64,000 nt of DNA. Origin: Ectopseudomonas composti (GTDB lineage Bacteria > Pseudomonadota > Gammaproteobacteria > Pseudomonadales > Pseudomonadaceae). How positions within the stretch are numbered: the first letter of the stretch is position 1; each line of letters starts with the position of its first letter. The notes under the pieces are model-generated. The model ran no database searches. It saw only the letters and a program-made list of their open reading frames with translations, and was not told the DNA's origin. Location: contig NZ_LSSW01000029.1 of assembly GCF_001567565.1 (NCBI RefSeq), positions 62,001 through 126,000 on the forward strand. The letters are read 5' to 3'. The translations under genes and the position numbers were made by a program. Shown one piece after another: positions 32,814 to 40,443 of the stretch.

Positions 32814-33595
32814 TGAGCGAGTTCAACACCAATGAAATGATGACCGTGGCCGCTGCCCGTCGCCTCGGCAATGGCAGCGTCTGCTTCGTCGGCATCGGCC
32901 TGCCATCCAAGGCCGCCAACCTGGCGCGCCTGACCCACGCCCCGGAAGTGGTGCTGATTTATGAATCCGGCCCGATTGGCGCCAAGCCGAGCGTGTTGCC
33001 GTTGTCCATCGGTGACGGCGAACTGGCCGAAACCGCCGACACCGTGGTGCCGACCGGCGAGATCTTCCGCTACTGGCTGCAGGGCGGGCGCATCGACGTC
33101 GGCTTCCTCGGCGCCGCCCAGGTCGACAAGTACGGCAACATCAACACCACCGTGATCGGTGACTATCACAACCCGAAAGTGCGCCTGCCGGGTGCCGGTG
33201 GCGCGCCGGAAATCGCAGGCTCAGCGAAGAAGGTGCTGATCATCCTCAAGCAGGGCCATCGCACCTTCGTCGACAAGCTGGCCTTCATCACCTCGGTCGG
33301 CCATGGCGAGGGCGGGGATCACCGCAAGCAGCTCGGTCTGCCGGGCGAAGGCCCGGTGGCGATCATTACCGACCTGTGCATCATGGAGCCGGAAGCCGGC
33401 ACCAACGAGTTCATCGTTACCTCGCTGCATCCGGGCGTAACCCGTGAGCAGGTGATCGAGAACACCGGCTGGCAGATTCGCTTCGCCGACAGCGTGACCA
33501 CCACCGAGGCGCCAACCGCCGCCGAACTGGCCGCTCTGCGTGACCTGGAGGCCCGCACCGCCAAGGCCCACGGTCAGGCCGGAGGTGAAGAATGA
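32813..33595 (+). CDS. pcaJ: 3-oxoadipate CoA-transferase subunit B
   Basis: This 260-residue B subunit carries the catalytic glutamate, in LIYESGPIGAKP, that forms the enzyme-CoA thioester. It resembles CatJ-type subunits, in line with its long partner. The ATG at 32813 overlaps the pcaI stop. A GTG three bases earlier is unlikely. Its end overlaps the pcaF start by four bases. The chain of overlaps shows a tightly coupled pcaIJF transcript that finishes the 3-oxoadipate pathway for both catechol and protocatechuate. Confidence 0.93.
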   Translation: MSEFNTNEMMTVAAARRLGNGSVCFVGIGLPSKAANLARLTHAPEVVLIYESGPIGAKPSVLPLSIGDGELAETADTVVPTGEIFRYWLQGGRIDVGFLGAAQVDKYGNINTTVIGDYHNPKVRLPGAGGAPEIAGSAKKVLIILKQGHRTFVDKLAFITSVGHGEGGDHRKQLGLPGEGPVAIITDLCIMEPEAGTNEFIVTSLHPGVTREQVIENTGWQIRFADSVTTTEAPTAAELAALRDLEARTAKAHGQAGGEE

Positions 33596-34797
33596 GCCGC
33601 GAGGTATTCATCTGCGACGCCATCCGCACGCCGATTGGCCGCCTCAATGGCGCGCTGTCGGCGGTACGCGCCGATGACCTGGCGGCGATTCCGCTCAAGG
33701 CGCTGATCGAGCGTAACCCGCAGGTCGACTGGAGCGCCGTGGACGAAGTGTTCATGGGCTGCGCCAACCAGTCCGGCGAGGACAACCGCAACGTGGCGCG
33801 CATGGCGCTGCTGCTCGCCGGCCTGCCGGAAACGGTGCCGGGTGTGACCCTCAATCGCCTGTGCGCCTCGGGCATGGAGGCGGTGGGCGCCGCCTTCCGT
33901 GCCATCGCCTCGGGTGAGATGGAGCTGGCCATCGCTGCCGGCGTCGAGTCCATGACCCGCGCGCCTTACGTGATGGGCAAGGCTGACAGCGCCTTTGGCC
34001 GTGGCCAGAAGCTGGAAGACACCACCCTGGGCTGGCGCTTCGTTAACCCGCTGATGAAAGCGCAGTACGGCGTCGACCCGATGCCGGTCACCGGTGACAA
34101 CGTTGCCGAGGACTACGGCGTCAGCCGCGCCGATCAGGACGCCTTCGGCCTGCGCAGCCAGCAGCGTGCGGCTGCAGCTCAGGAGTGCGGTTACTACGCC
34201 GAGGAAATCGTCCCGGTGGTGATCAAGAGCAAGAAGGGCGAGATCGTCGTCGATCGTGACGAGCACCCGCGTGCCGACACCAGCGCCGAAGGCCTGGCCA
34301 AGCTCAAACCGGTCAACGGCGAAGGCAAGACCGTCACTGCCGGCAACGCCTCGGGCCTCAATGACGGCGCCTCGGCGATGATCCTGGCCTCCGCTGAGGC
34401 GGTGCAGAAGTACGGCCTCAAGCCGCGCGCCAAGGTGCTGGGTATGGCCAGCGGCGGCGTCGCGCCACGCATCATGGGCGTCGGCCCGGTGCCGGCGGTG
34501 CGCAAGCTGCTGGCGCGGCTGAACCTGAGCATCGAGCAGTTCGACGTGATCGAGCTGAACGAAGCCTTCGCCGCTCAAGGCCTAGCTGTAACCCGCGATC
34601 TCGGCTTGCCGGACGACAGCCCCAAGGTCAACCCGAACGGCGGCGCCATCGCCCTCGGCCATCCGCTGGGTATGAGCGGCAATCGCTTGGTGCTGACCGC
34701 CGTGCACCACCTGGAGAAGGCCGGCGGCAAGCTGGGCCTGGCGACCATGTGCGTGGGGGTGGGGCAGGGCCTGGCACTGGCCATCGAGCGGGTGTGA
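33592..34797 (+). CDS. pcaF: 3-oxoadipyl-CoA thiolase PcaF
   Basis: This 401-residue thiolase splits 3-oxoadipyl-CoA to succinyl-CoA and acetyl-CoA. The nucleophilic cysteine is C91 in NRLCASGMEAV. The conserved GHPLGMSGNRL (His) and the C-terminal ATMCVGVGQG (second Cys) are visible. The name PcaF rather than a general thiolase follows from its overlap with pcaJ and the operon context. A REP-type palindrome lies directly behind it, before pcaB. PcaK/PcaT transporter genes found at this site in some pseudomonads are absent. Confidence 0.94.
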   Translation: MSREVFICDAIRTPIGRLNGALSAVRADDLAAIPLKALIERNPQVDWSAVDEVFMGCANQSGEDNRNVARMALLLAGLPETVPGVTLNRLCASGMEAVGAAFRAIASGEMELAIAAGVESMTRAPYVMGKADSAFGRGQKLEDTTLGWRFVNPLMKAQYGVDPMPVTGDNVAEDYGVSRADQDAFGLRSQQRAAAAQECGYYAEEIVPVVIKSKKGEIVVDRDEHPRADTSAEGLAKLKPVNGEGKTVTAGNASGLNDGASAMILASAEAVQKYGLKPRAKVLGMASGGVAPRIMGVGPVPAVRKLLARLNLSIEQFDVIELNEAFAAQGLAVTRDLGLPDDSPKVNPNGGAIALGHPLGMSGNRLVLTAVHHLEKAGGKLGLATMCVGVGQGLALAIERV

Positions 34798-34809
34798 GGT
34801 TCTGAGCCC

Positions 34810-34868
34810 TGTGGGAGGCGCTTCAGCGGCGACGCTTTTAATCCGTCGCGGCTAAAGCCCCTCCCACA
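34810..34868. repeat. REP palindrome between pcaF and pcaB
   Basis: TGTGGGAGG at the left end and CCTCCCACA at the right enclose GCTTCAGCGGCGAC and GTCGCGGCTAAAGC arms. This is the common Pseudomonas REP form. It may shape mRNA processing between pcaIJF and pcaBDC. Confidence 0.8.
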
Positions 34869-34940
34869 GACGCCCTCCGTGCGCGGCCCCGCAGGTTGAT
34901 GCCACACTAGCCGTACATTTTTCCCAGGAGCGTTGCGCGC

Positions 34941-36293
34941 GTGAGCAACCAACTTTTCGATGCCTACTTCACTGCGCCGGCCATGCGCGCGATCTTCTGC
35001 GATGCCGGTCGGGTGCAGGGCATGCTCGACTTCGAGGCCGCCCTGGCGCGGGCCGAGGCGCGCGTGGGGCTGATCCCCATCGAGGCCGTGGCGCCCATCG
35101 AGGCCGCCTGCAAGGCCGAACTCTACGATTACCCGGCGCTGGCTCAGGCCATCGCCACGGCGGGCAATTCCGCCATCCCGTTGGTCAAGGCATTGGGCAA
35201 GCTCATCGCCGCCAGCTCACCTGAGGCCGAGCGCTACGTACACCTTGGCGCCACCAGCCAGGACGCCATGGACAGCGGCTTGGTGCTGCAACTGCGCGCT
35301 GCCATCGGCCTGCTGGAAAGCGATCTGGCGACGCTGGGCGATGCCCTGGCGGCGCAGGCTGAGCGTCATATCGATACACCGCTGGCCGGGCGCACCTGGC
35401 TGCAGCAGGCCACGCCGGTCACCCTCGGCATGAAGCTCGCAGGCGTACTCGGCGCGGTCACCCGTCATCGTCAACGCCTAAAAGAACTCAAGCCGCGTCT
35501 GCTGTGCCTGCAGTTCGGCGGTGCCTCTGGCAGCCTGGCGGCGCTCGGTGAAGACGGCTGGGCCGTCAGCGCAGCGCTGGCCCAGGAGCTGGATCTGAAA
35601 TTGCCCGAGCAGCCCTGGCACACCCAGCGTGATCGTCTGGTGGAATTCGCCAGCCTGCTGGGAATGATCGCCGGCAGCCTGGGCAAGCTGGGGCGCGATC
35701 TGAGCCTGCTGATGCAGACCGAGGCCGGCGAAGTCTTCGAGCCGTCAGCACCGGGCAAAGGTGGTTCTTCGACCATGCCGCACAAGCGCAACCCGGTCAG
35801 CGCCGCGGTGCTGATCGGCGCCGCCACCCGTGCGCCGGGCCTGGTGGCGACCATGCTGAGCGCCATGCCGCAGGAACACGAGCGCAGCCTCGGCCTGTGG
35901 CATGCCGAGTGGGAATGCCTGCCAGAGCTGTGCTGTCTGGTCTCCGGCGCGCTGCAGCAGGCGCTGCTGGTGGTGCCGGGCCTGGAGGTGGATGGCGCAC
36001 GCATGCGCGCCAACCTGGAACTGACTCAGGGGCTGGTGCTGGCCGAGGCGGTGAGCATCGCCCTGGCGCAGAAGATTGGCCGCGACGCCGCTCACCACCT
36101 GATCGAACAATGCTGCAAACAGGCCGTGCGTGAGGGCGCTCATCTGCGCACCGTGCTCGGCGCCAATGCCGAAGTCATTGGCCAACTTTCTGCCGCCGAG
36201 CTGGATCGTCTGCTCGATGCGGCGCATTACCTGGGCCAGGCTCGCCGCTGGGTCGAGCGGGCCGTTGCCGAACACAACCAACTTTCGCGCTAG
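34941..36293 (+). CDS. pcaB: 3-carboxy-cis,cis-muconate cycloisomerase PcaB
   Basis: This 450-residue fumarase/aspartase-superfamily enzyme converts 3-carboxymuconate to 4-carboxymuconolactone. The superfamily signature GGSSTMPHKRNP is clear (about residues 274-285), and YVHLGATSQDAMDSG holds further active-site residues. The start is a GTG at 34941 behind AGGAG. It makes the substrate of PcaC and lies 143 bases after pcaF, with a REP element between. With pcaD and pcaC downstream it completes the protocatechuate branch. Confidence 0.95.
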   Translation: MSNQLFDAYFTAPAMRAIFCDAGRVQGMLDFEAALARAEARVGLIPIEAVAPIEAACKAELYDYPALAQAIATAGNSAIPLVKALGKLIAASSPEAERYVHLGATSQDAMDSGLVLQLRAAIGLLESDLATLGDALAAQAERHIDTPLAGRTWLQQATPVTLGMKLAGVLGAVTRHRQRLKELKPRLLCLQFGGASGSLAALGEDGWAVSAALAQELDLKLPEQPWHTQRDRLVEFASLLGMIAGSLGKLGRDLSLLMQTEAGEVFEPSAPGKGGSSTMPHKRNPVSAAVLIGAATRAPGLVATMLSAMPQEHERSLGLWHAEWECLPELCCLVSGALQQALLVVPGLEVDGARMRANLELTQGLVLAEAVSIALAQKIGRDAAHHLIEQCCKQAVREGAHLRTVLGANAEVIGQLSAAELDRLLDAAHYLGQARRWVERAVAEHNQLSR

Positions 36294-36302
36294 GAGCTGT
36301 CC

Positions 36303-37091
36303 ATGCCTGCCGTACGTCTCGCCGATGGCGATCTGAACTACCTGCTTGAAGGCCCGGCTGGTGCGCCGGTGCTGGTGCTGTCCAACTCCCTGGGCACCGA
36401 TCTGCATATGTGGGATGCGCAGATTGCAGCTTTCACCCAGCACTTCCAGGTGCTGCGTTACGACACCCGTGGCCACGGCGCTTCGCTGGTCAGCGCGGGC
36501 CCTTACAGCATCGAGCAGAATGGCCGCGACGTGCTGGCCCTGCTCGATGCGCTGGGCATCGCCAAGGCGCATTTCTGTGGCCTGTCCATGGGCGGGCTGA
36601 TCGGTCAGTGGCTGGGCATCAACGCGCCTGAGCGTATCGAGCGCCTGGTGCTGTGCAACACCGCCGCCAAGATCGGCACGCCGGAAGTCTGGAACCCACG
36701 CATCGAAACCGTACTGGCCGGTGGCGCGCAGGCCATGCGCGATCTGCGCGATGCGTCGATCTCGCGCTGGTTCACCGCCGACTTCGCCGAGGCCAATCCG
36801 GGCAAGGTCGAGCCCATCGTCGGCATGCTGGCGCAGACCTCGCCCGAAGGCTATGCCGCCAACTGCGCGGCGGTGCGCGATGCCGACTGTCGCGAACAAC
36901 TCGGCAGCATCAGCGCGCCGACGCTGATCGTCTGCGGCAGTGGCGACCCGGTCACCACCACCGAAAATGGACGCTTCATGCAAGAACGCATCGCTGGCGC
37001 CGAGCTGGTGGAGTTCCATGCCGCGCACCTGTCCAATGTGCAGGCCGGTGACGAGTTCAGCCAGCGGGTACTGGCTTTTCTGACGGCCTGA
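36303..37091 (+). CDS. pcaD: 3-oxoadipate enol-lactone hydrolase PcaD
   Basis: This is a 262-residue alpha/beta hydrolase. The nucleophile Ser95 lies in GLSMGGLIG. An Asp in VCGSGDPVT and a His in FHAAHLSNVQ complete the triad. It hydrolyses 3-oxoadipate enol-lactone, the product where the catechol and protocatechuate branches meet, to 3-oxoadipate. It starts ten bases after the pcaB stop. A REP-like palindrome separates it from pcaC. Length and motif match PcaD proteins well. Confidence 0.94.
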   Translation: MPAVRLADGDLNYLLEGPAGAPVLVLSNSLGTDLHMWDAQIAAFTQHFQVLRYDTRGHGASLVSAGPYSIEQNGRDVLALLDALGIAKAHFCGLSMGGLIGQWLGINAPERIERLVLCNTAAKIGTPEVWNPRIETVLAGGAQAMRDLRDASISRWFTADFAEANPGKVEPIVGMLAQTSPEGYAANCAAVRDADCREQLGSISAPTLIVCGSGDPVTTTENGRFMQERIAGAELVEFHAAHLSNVQAGDEFSQRVLAFLTA

Positions 37092-37098
37092 TCTGGTA

Positions 37099-37158
37099 GG
37101 AGCGGCTTCAGCCGTGATGCGACTTTGCGGCTAAAACGCAATGCCGCCCAGCCGCTCC
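37099..37158. repeat. REP-like palindrome between pcaD and pcaC
   Basis: GGAGCGGCT (37099-37107) and AGCCGCTCC (37150-37158) are exact inverted arms around a TTCAGCCG and GCGGCTAAAA core. It is the GTAGGAGCGGCTTCAGCC type of Pseudomonas REP. It ends 26 bases before the pcaC start. Confidence 0.75.
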
Positions 37159-37184
37159 TGCAGATCCAATTCGAGGATTGATCG

Positions 37185-37580
37185 ATGGACGAGAAACAAC
37201 GCTACGAAGCCGGCATGCAGGTGCGTCGCGCGGTGTTGGGTGACGCCCACGTCGACCGCAGCCTGCAGAACCTGACGCCATTCAACGAAGAGTTCCAGGA
37301 GATGATCACCCGTCATGCCTGGGGCGATATCTGGACCCGTCCGGGCCTGCCGCGCCATACCCGCAGCTTGGTGACCATCGCCATGCTGATTGGCATGAAC
37401 CGCGAAGGTGAGCTGAAGCTGCACCTGCGCGCAGCGAAGAACAACGGAGTGAGCCGCGAAGAGATCAAGGAAGTGATCATGCAGAGCGCCATTTATTGCG
37501 GCATCCCGGCGGCCAACGCCACTTTCCACCTTGCCGAGGCGCTGTGGGATGAGCTGGGCGTGGAGTCGCTGCAGGACTGA
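37185..37580 (+). CDS. pcaC: 4-carboxymuconolactone decarboxylase PcaC
   Basis: This is a 131-residue carboxymuconolactone decarboxylase. It removes CO2 from 4-carboxymuconolactone to give 3-oxoadipate enol-lactone, the substrate of PcaD. The sequence MDEKQRYEAGMQVRRAVLGDAHVDRS and the core REEIKEVIMQSAIYCGIPAANATFH fit the small trimer/hexamer family. It is the last pca gene. A terminator with a T-run follows 16 bases later. Because pcaC and pcaD are separate, this is not the fused PcaL type seen in actinobacteria. Confidence 0.94.
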   Translation: MDEKQRYEAGMQVRRAVLGDAHVDRSLQNLTPFNEEFQEMITRHAWGDIWTRPGLPRHTRSLVTIAMLIGMNREGELKLHLRAAKNNGVSREEIKEVIMQSAIYCGIPAANATFHLAEALWDELGVESLQD

Positions 37581-37596
37581 TCCGCGCGAGCACCGC

Positions 37597-37633
37597 AGCG
37601 CTGCCCGGACCACGCATCCGGGTGGCGCTTTTT
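37597..37633 (+). terminator. terminator of the pca operon
   Basis: AGCGCTGCCCGG (37597-37608) pairs with CCGGGTGGCGCT (37618-37629), including two wobble pairs, and is followed by TTTTT at 37629-37633. It lies behind pcaC. Confidence 0.85.
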
Positions 37634-37822
37634 ACCTGGCAAGATGGGCAAGTTACACGGCTTCGGCTCAAACCTTACGCCGCATGCCGAGCGCGCTCAG
37701 TTATCTTGAGCCACGGCCTGACTGATTGGTCAGCGTGCGCCGGTCGGCGATAGGCGTCGGTACTCCACGCCTGTATAGTTGCTTACCTTGCTATCTTTCA
37801 AGGCACATCCTTCAGGTATTCC

Positions 37823-38713
37823 ATGAGCATCATTCCATTGTCCGGCACCAGTCACCCGCTCAAGGGGATTGGTCTGATGGTAATGGCGACCTTCATGTTC
37901 GCCAGTCACGATGCCATGTCCAAGTACCTGTCGGGCTTCTATCCGATCATCCTCATCGTCTGGGCGCGCTATCTGGTGCACACGCTGCTGATGGCCGGCA
38001 TCTTCCTGCCGCAATCGGGTTTGCGAGTGTTGCGCACCAAACGGCCTGGCCTGCAGGTGCTACGGGCGCTGTGCCTGCTCGGCGTCAGCCTGTTGTTCAC
38101 CACCGGCTTGATGTTCATACCGTTGGCCGAGGCAACCTCGGTGATCTTTCTCGCGCCCTTGCTGGTCACGGCGCTTTCGGTGCCACTGCTCGGCGAACGC
38201 GTCAGCCGGGGGCAGTGGGCGGCGGTGATCATCGGCTTCGTCGGTGTGCTGATCATCGTGCATCCGGGGGGCAACCTGTTCACCCCGGCGGTGCTTTTGC
38301 CGCTCTGCGCCGCCCTGTGTTTCAGCTTCTACCAGATTCTGACCCGGCGCCTCAGTGAAGTGGACAGTGCGACCACCAGCAACTTCTTCGCTGGCCTGGT
38401 CAATACGCTGGTGATGAGCCTGCTGGTGCCGTTCTTCTGGCATGTGCCCAGCGTCACCCACGGGCTGATGATGCTGGCTCTGGGCGGCTGTGGCATGGCC
38501 GCGCACCTGTTGCTGACCCACGCCTTTCGCTACGCGGCCCCCGCCTTGCTGGCGCCGTTCGGGTACGTACAGATCATCTTCGCCGGCCTGCTCGGTCTGC
38601 TGGTGTTCGGGCATACGCCGGATGCCACCGTGCTGATCGGCATTCTGATCATCTGCCTCAGTGGTCTCGCGGCAGCCTGGCAGAGCCGCCGCCACTCACG
38701 CAAAAAAGCCTGA
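37823..38713 (+). CDS. EamA/DMT-superfamily transporter
   Basis: This 296-residue inner-membrane protein has ten predicted helices in two EamA repeats, for example GLMVMATFMFASHDAMSKYL at the N-terminus and LPLCAALCFSFYQILTRRL at the start of the second half. Such transporters export amino acids, metabolites or drugs. The substrate is not visible. It starts about 190 bases after the pca terminator and is not part of that operon. A short Lys/Arg-rich tail (RRHSRKKA) is cytoplasmic. Nothing ties it to aromatic catabolism beyond being next to it. Confidence 0.85.
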   Translation: MSIIPLSGTSHPLKGIGLMVMATFMFASHDAMSKYLSGFYPIILIVWARYLVHTLLMAGIFLPQSGLRVLRTKRPGLQVLRALCLLGVSLLFTTGLMFIPLAEATSVIFLAPLLVTALSVPLLGERVSRGQWAAVIIGFVGVLIIVHPGGNLFTPAVLLPLCAALCFSFYQILTRRLSEVDSATTSNFFAGLVNTLVMSLLVPFFWHVPSVTHGLMMLALGGCGMAAHLLLTHAFRYAAPALLAPFGYVQIIFAGLLGLLVFGHTPDATVLIGILIICLSGLAAAWQSRRHSRKKA

Positions 38714-38851
38714 GTCAGCTGCATTCGCGCACTTTGCGCCACCACCGCGCAGGGTGCGCCCGCTCATGAGTTCGCTCAGCCGCCGTCCTTGCACATCAGC
38801 CTGGGGGCGGGCCGCCTGAGGCGAGACCAGACTTGGCCGGGGCGCAGGCAA

Positions 38852-38876
38852 TAAAAAAGCCGGCTTGTGGCCGGCT
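38852..38876 (-). terminator. terminator of ppa
   Basis: On the minus strand AGCCGGC (38876-38870) and GCCGGCT (38864-38858) form a perfect stem with a 5-base loop, followed by six U (complement of 38852-38857). It lies about 20 bases behind the ppa stop codon. Confidence 0.9.
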
Positions 38877-38895
38877 TTTCGGAGGAGGTCAGGGC

Positions 38896-39423
38896 TTATT
38901 TTTGGTAAGCCGCGACTGCCTTGTTGATCAGGCTGCGGGCATCTTCAGCGCCGCCCCAGCCTTCTACCTTGACCCACTTGCCCTTCTCGAGATCCTTGTA
39001 GTTCTCGAAGAAGTGCTTGATCTGCTCGATCAGCAGCGCGGGCAGGTCGGTGTATTCCTGAACGTCTTTGTAGAGAACGGTCAGTTTGTCGTGCGGAACC
39101 GCGACCAGCTTGGCGTCGCCGCCAGCTTCGTCGCTCATGTGCAGTACGCCGACCGGACGCGCGCGGATCACCGAACCCGGAGCAACCGGGTAAGGGGTCA
39201 CGACCAGCACGTCGAGGGGGTCGCCGTCGTCAGCCAGGGTGTGCGGGATGAAACCGTAGTTGGCCGGGTAGAACATCGGCGTGGCCATGAAACGATCGAC
39301 CATCAGGCAATCGGTATCGTGGTCGATTTCGTATTTGATCGGCGCGTGGTTGGCCGGGATTTCGATGGCAACGTAGATGTCGTTCGGCAGGTCTTTACCA
39401 GCCGGGATCTTGCTGTAGCTCAT
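38896..39423 (-). CDS. ppa: inorganic pyrophosphatase
   Basis: This 175-residue family I soluble inorganic pyrophosphatase hydrolyses PPi to two phosphates and drives biosynthetic reactions. The signature DGDPLDVLVVTP holds the metal-binding aspartates. The N-terminal FVAIEIP-like segment (IYVAIEIPANHAPIKYEID) and YGFIPHTL are also typical. The ATG at 39423 follows a GGGAG ribosome-binding site, and TATAAT lies upstream on the minus strand. A terminator follows it. It is a stand-alone housekeeping gene. Confidence 0.97.
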   Translation of the reverse strand: MSYSKIPAGKDLPNDIYVAIEIPANHAPIKYEIDHDTDCLMVDRFMATPMFYPANYGFIPHTLADDGDPLDVLVVTPYPVAPGSVIRARPVGVLHMSDEAGGDAKLVAVPHDKLTVLYKDVQEYTDLPALLIEQIKHFFENYKDLEKGKWVKVEGWGGAEDARSLINKAVAAYQK

Positions 39424-39461
39424 GGGGGGAACTCCCAGGGAGGGCCAAAAAAGTGGGGCGC

Positions 39462-39467
39462 ATTATA
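39462..39467 (-). promoter_or_regulatory. -10 box of ppa
   Basis: The minus strand reads TATAAT at 39467-39462, 39 bases before the start codon. No good -35 box is visible at 16-18 bases distance. Confidence 0.5.
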
Positions 39468-39501
39468 GGCGTATTCGCATGGCGTTACTACGCCAGCCGA
39501 C

Positions 39502-40329
39502 TCAGCCATTGGTCGTGTTTTCGACCGTCTGGTAGTCGGGGTGTTGTGCCTGCAGACGCAGCAGCCTGGCCAGGGTGTCCTGGCGATAGAACAGCGACAG
39601 CTGGCGGTAGACATCGGGAAAGGCTGCCGCGAGCAGATCCGGTGCGGTGAAGAAGTATTCGCTGGTGACCGCGAAGAACTCCGCCGGGTCTTCGGCGGCG
39701 TACGGGTCGATGGCGGTTTCGGCATTCGGGTTGGCGTCCAGTTCGGCGTTCAGCGCGTCATAGGCGCTTTGCATGGCCGTTGCCCAGTCCTGCACACGCA
39801 TGTCGCGATGCAGCGGTGGCAGACCATTGGCGCTGCCGTCGAGCATGTCCAGCTTGTGCGCCAGTTCGTGGATTACCAGGTTGTAGCCCTCCCAGCCGCC
39901 GCTGGACTCGACACCCGGCCAGGCAAGGATCACCGGGCCGTGCTGCCAGGCTTCGCCGCTGCGGGCGTCGTCCCATTCGTGTTCGATACCGCTGGCATCG
40001 CGGTGGCGCTGTGGGCTGAGGAAGTCATCAGGGTAGAGGATGATCTCGTGAAAGCCCTGATACCAGTCCAGCTCGCCCAGATGTAGCAGGGGGAGTTGCG
40101 CCTGTACAGCCAGCAGCAGGCGTTGGACCGGGTCGAGTTGCAGGCCGGACAGCGCGGTCAGGTGCTTGTCATGCAGGAACAGCACGGCACGCTCGCGCAG
40201 TTTTTGCTCTTCATGCTCATCGAGGCCATCGAGAATCGGCAGGCGCCGACGTACTTCGCTCCATTCGGTGGGCGCGACAGGGTTGTGTTCGAGGGTGCGA
40301 CGACGGCGCCAGGCCTTGAGTGACCACAT
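39502..40329 (-). CDS. mtfA: MtfA-type zinc-dependent peptidase
   Basis: This 275-residue cytoplasmic zinc metallopeptidase is of the MtfA family. The HExxH site is in YNLVIHELAHKLDMLDG, and EDPAEFFAVTSEYFF supplies the further glutamate. In E. coli MtfA interacts with the Mlc repressor and so affects glucose transport. The role in Pseudomonas is less clear. The ATG at 40329 (MWSLKAWRRRR) is chosen by comparison with family members, which start with a similar basic segment. A longer upstream frame runs into the divergent gene. It is divergent from the phosphatase-kinase-like gene at 40444. Confidence 0.85.
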   Translation of the reverse strand: MWSLKAWRRRRTLEHNPVAPTEWSEVRRRLPILDGLDEHEEQKLRERAVLFLHDKHLTALSGLQLDPVQRLLLAVQAQLPLLHLGELDWYQGFHEIILYPDDFLSPQRHRDASGIEHEWDDARSGEAWQHGPVILAWPGVESSGGWEGYNLVIHELAHKLDMLDGSANGLPPLHRDMRVQDWATAMQSAYDALNAELDANPNAETAIDPYAAEDPAEFFAVTSEYFFTAPDLLAAAFPDVYRQLSLFYRQDTLARLLRLQAQHPDYQTVENTTNG

Positions 40330-40443
40330 GCATGCGGGCTCGTTGAGAAGGTCTGGTAAACATAAGGGCGCCAGGCTCTCGCTACAAGTCGGCATAAAGG
40401 CTGCAACGTCCCATTCAGCTTCGCTGCAGCAGGAGGGCTGAGC

